Source: Wohlfahrtiimonas larvae_A (lineage in GTDB: Bacteria > Pseudomonadota > Gammaproteobacteria > Cardiobacteriales > Wohlfahrtiimonadaceae). Taken from it: 17,726 bases of DNA. Positions 16,882 to 17,726 of the stretch are shown here, piece by piece; position 1 is the stretch's first letter, and the number at the start of each line of letters is the position of its first letter. A program made the position numbers and the translations under genes. The DNA lies in contig JBEBSR010000053.1 in assembly GCA_040394195.1 (NCBI GenBank), forward strand, positions 1 to 17,726. The letters are read 5' to 3'. Below the pieces are notes generated by a model, which saw only the letters and a program-made list of their open reading frames with translations, was not told the DNA's origin and searched no databases.

Positions 16882-17607
16882 CTAATCTTGATTGATTAAT
16901 AGCGTGATGGATTTTGCTGCTTTTAATATCATTGCTGTCAAAACTTGTTGATGATCTTTACCGCGGAAATAGGGTGCCATTAATGTCACAACCGCAATTA
17001 CTGATTGATAGCGAAAAATTGGTGCTGAAATACCTAAAACACCCTCATCAATCTCGCCAACTGTAATGCCATAACCTTGTTCGATGATTTGATTCAACTC
17101 TTGATCCAAGGCTTTTTGCTTACCTGTATTATTGGGAAAAGCACGTTGAACGATGCCATCTCGAACATCTAAAGGTTTATGTGCTAACAGCGTTTTACCA
17201 CTCGCACCAGAAATTAAATCATTGGATCGACCAGTTAAGAAAGAACAACGCAATGCTTGAGTGCTTTCCACCATTTTGATGCAGATCGTTTCTGTGTAAT
17301 CTGCGGCGATGATGGCAGCAGATTCACCTGTAGCTTCTGCAAGCTCGCGTAAAACTTCATCACATTCAGGGCCAAATATCGAATAAGCTTGGTGCAATTG
17401 TTGACCTTTTAAGCTTTGTGCACCCAAAGTATATGCGCCATATAATTTAGATGGTGTCACAAATTCCCATGATATGAGAATATTCAATATTCTATAAACT
17501 GTGGATAATGGAATATTTAACTCGCTCGCAATATTCTTAGGGAAGGCTGGGCGTCCACAAGATGCGATATAAGACAATATGTTTAATAAACGATCAGTGC
17601 TTTTCAT
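16882..17607 (-). CDS. IclR-family transcriptional regulator
   Basis: A 241-residue DNA-binding regulator of the IclR family, which usually control catabolic genes next door. The N-terminal winged helix-turn-helix (about 3-60) includes FPKNIASELNIPLSTVYRILNIL. The C-terminal effector domain has GASGKTLLA (134-142), GYGITVGEIDEGV (178-190) and ISAPIF (193-198), all typical. I chose the ATG at 17607 because GGAG sits seven to eight bases upstream and MKSTDRLLNIL is a normal family start; an upstream ATG at 17655 would add 16 unrelated residues. A promoter and a palindrome lie directly upstream. The effector and target genes cannot be told; the likely target lies right of the window. Confidence 0.93.
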   Translation of the reverse strand: MKSTDRLLNILSYIASCGRPAFPKNIASELNIPLSTVYRILNILISWEFVTPSKLYGAYTLGAQSLKGQQLHQAYSIFGPECDEVLRELAEATGESAAIIAADYTETICIKMVESTQALRCSFLTGRSNDLISGASGKTLLAHKPLDVRDGIVQRAFPNNTGKQKALDQELNQIIEQGYGITVGEIDEGVLGISAPIFRYQSVIAVVTLMAPYFRGKDHQQVLTAMILKAAKSITLLINQD

Positions 17608-17626
17608 GATATTTTCTCCAACATAA

Positions 17627-17655
17627 ACAATAACAATGAAAATATGTAATGGCAA
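17627..17655 (-). promoter_or_regulatory. Candidate promoter of the IclR-family gene
   Basis: On the - strand: TTGCCA (17650-17655), a 17-base spacer, then TATTGT (17627-17632). The -35 matches five of six consensus bases and the -10 four of six. The predicted start near 17620 leaves a very short leader holding the GGAG ribosome site. Confidence 0.5.
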
Positions 17656-17661
17656 AAACTA

Positions 17662-17678
17662 TTCTCATTAAATGAGAA
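17662..17678. promoter_or_regulatory. Palindromic candidate operator upstream of the IclR-family gene
   Basis: TTCTCATT (17662-17669), a central A, and AATGAGAA (17671-17678): eight-base perfect arms. It sits six bases upstream of the -35 of the regulator's candidate promoter. IclR proteins commonly bind short palindromes in the gap shared with divergent target genes, so autoregulation or control of a divergent gene is plausible. Confidence 0.5.
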
Positions 17679-17698
17679 AGTTAATTTATTGCTGTAAT

Positions 17699-17717
17699 GT
17701 TATAGAGTTTTTATAAC
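17699..17717. repeat. Second inverted repeat near the right edge
   Basis: GTTATA (17699-17704) and TATAAC (17712-17717) are separated by seven bases. It may be another regulatory site of the divergent region, or chance in AT-rich DNA. Confidence 0.3.
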
Positions 17718-17726
17718 GAAGATGCC

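Noticed and set aside
17500..17508. Perfect DnaA-box match (TGTGGATAA) inside the IclR-family gene
   Set aside because: A single box within coding sequence for the conserved STVYR region, with no other boxes or AT-rich unwinding element grouped with it.
1..17726. Searched for CRISPR arrays, tRNAs, transposase or integrase genes and toxin-antitoxin or phage-defence gene pairs
   Set aside because: None seen; all substantial reading frames are accounted for by the genes listed.

Overview
The window is chromosomal DNA of an AT-rich gammaproteobacterium. Two things point there: the gene order hfq-hflX-hflK-hflC-purA with no hisZ before purA (hisZ is common in betaproteobacteria), and a CpsG-type phosphomannomutase. 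The species cannot be named from sequence alone. I see no prophage, insertion sequence, CRISPR array, tRNA or rRNA.

Left part (1-7600): two large tandem paralogous genes on the + strand encode secreted PilY1-type proteins, the tip adhesin and assembly factor of type IV pili. Each has a signal peptide, a von Willebrand A domain with an intact metal site, and a PilY1 beta-propeller. Each gene has its own promoter-like region and its own strong hairpin terminator, so they look independently transcribed. No minor pilin genes lie beside them.

Middle (7556-14898): radA (DNA recombination and repair) runs on the - strand, converging on the second pilY1 at a shared bidirectional terminator. A gene-free stretch of about 600 bases separates radA from the divergent cluster hfq, hflX, hflK, hflC, purA. 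That cluster holds the sRNA chaperone, a ribosome-splitting GTPase, the two-protein modulator of the FtsH protease, and adenylosuccinate synthetase. The stretch before hfq contains a heat-shock (sigma-32) promoter-like sequence, a long AT-rich inverted repeat and an A-rich possible Hfq site. The miaA and mutL genes that often precede hfq are not present.

Right part (14871-17726): after the purA terminator, a phosphomannomutase gene is followed two bases later by an Smr-domain nuclease-like gene. An IclR-family regulator converges on this pair from the - strand, leaving one base between the stop codons. A perfect 17-base palindrome lies upstream of the regulator and may be its operator. The target genes are probably beyond the right edge.

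Most of the window is ordinary housekeeping DNA. The most distinctive feature is the isolated tandem pair of PilY1 proteins. They share all eight cysteines and an acidic tail, but differ at the position of the family's calcium loop. I found no convincing wholly new system.
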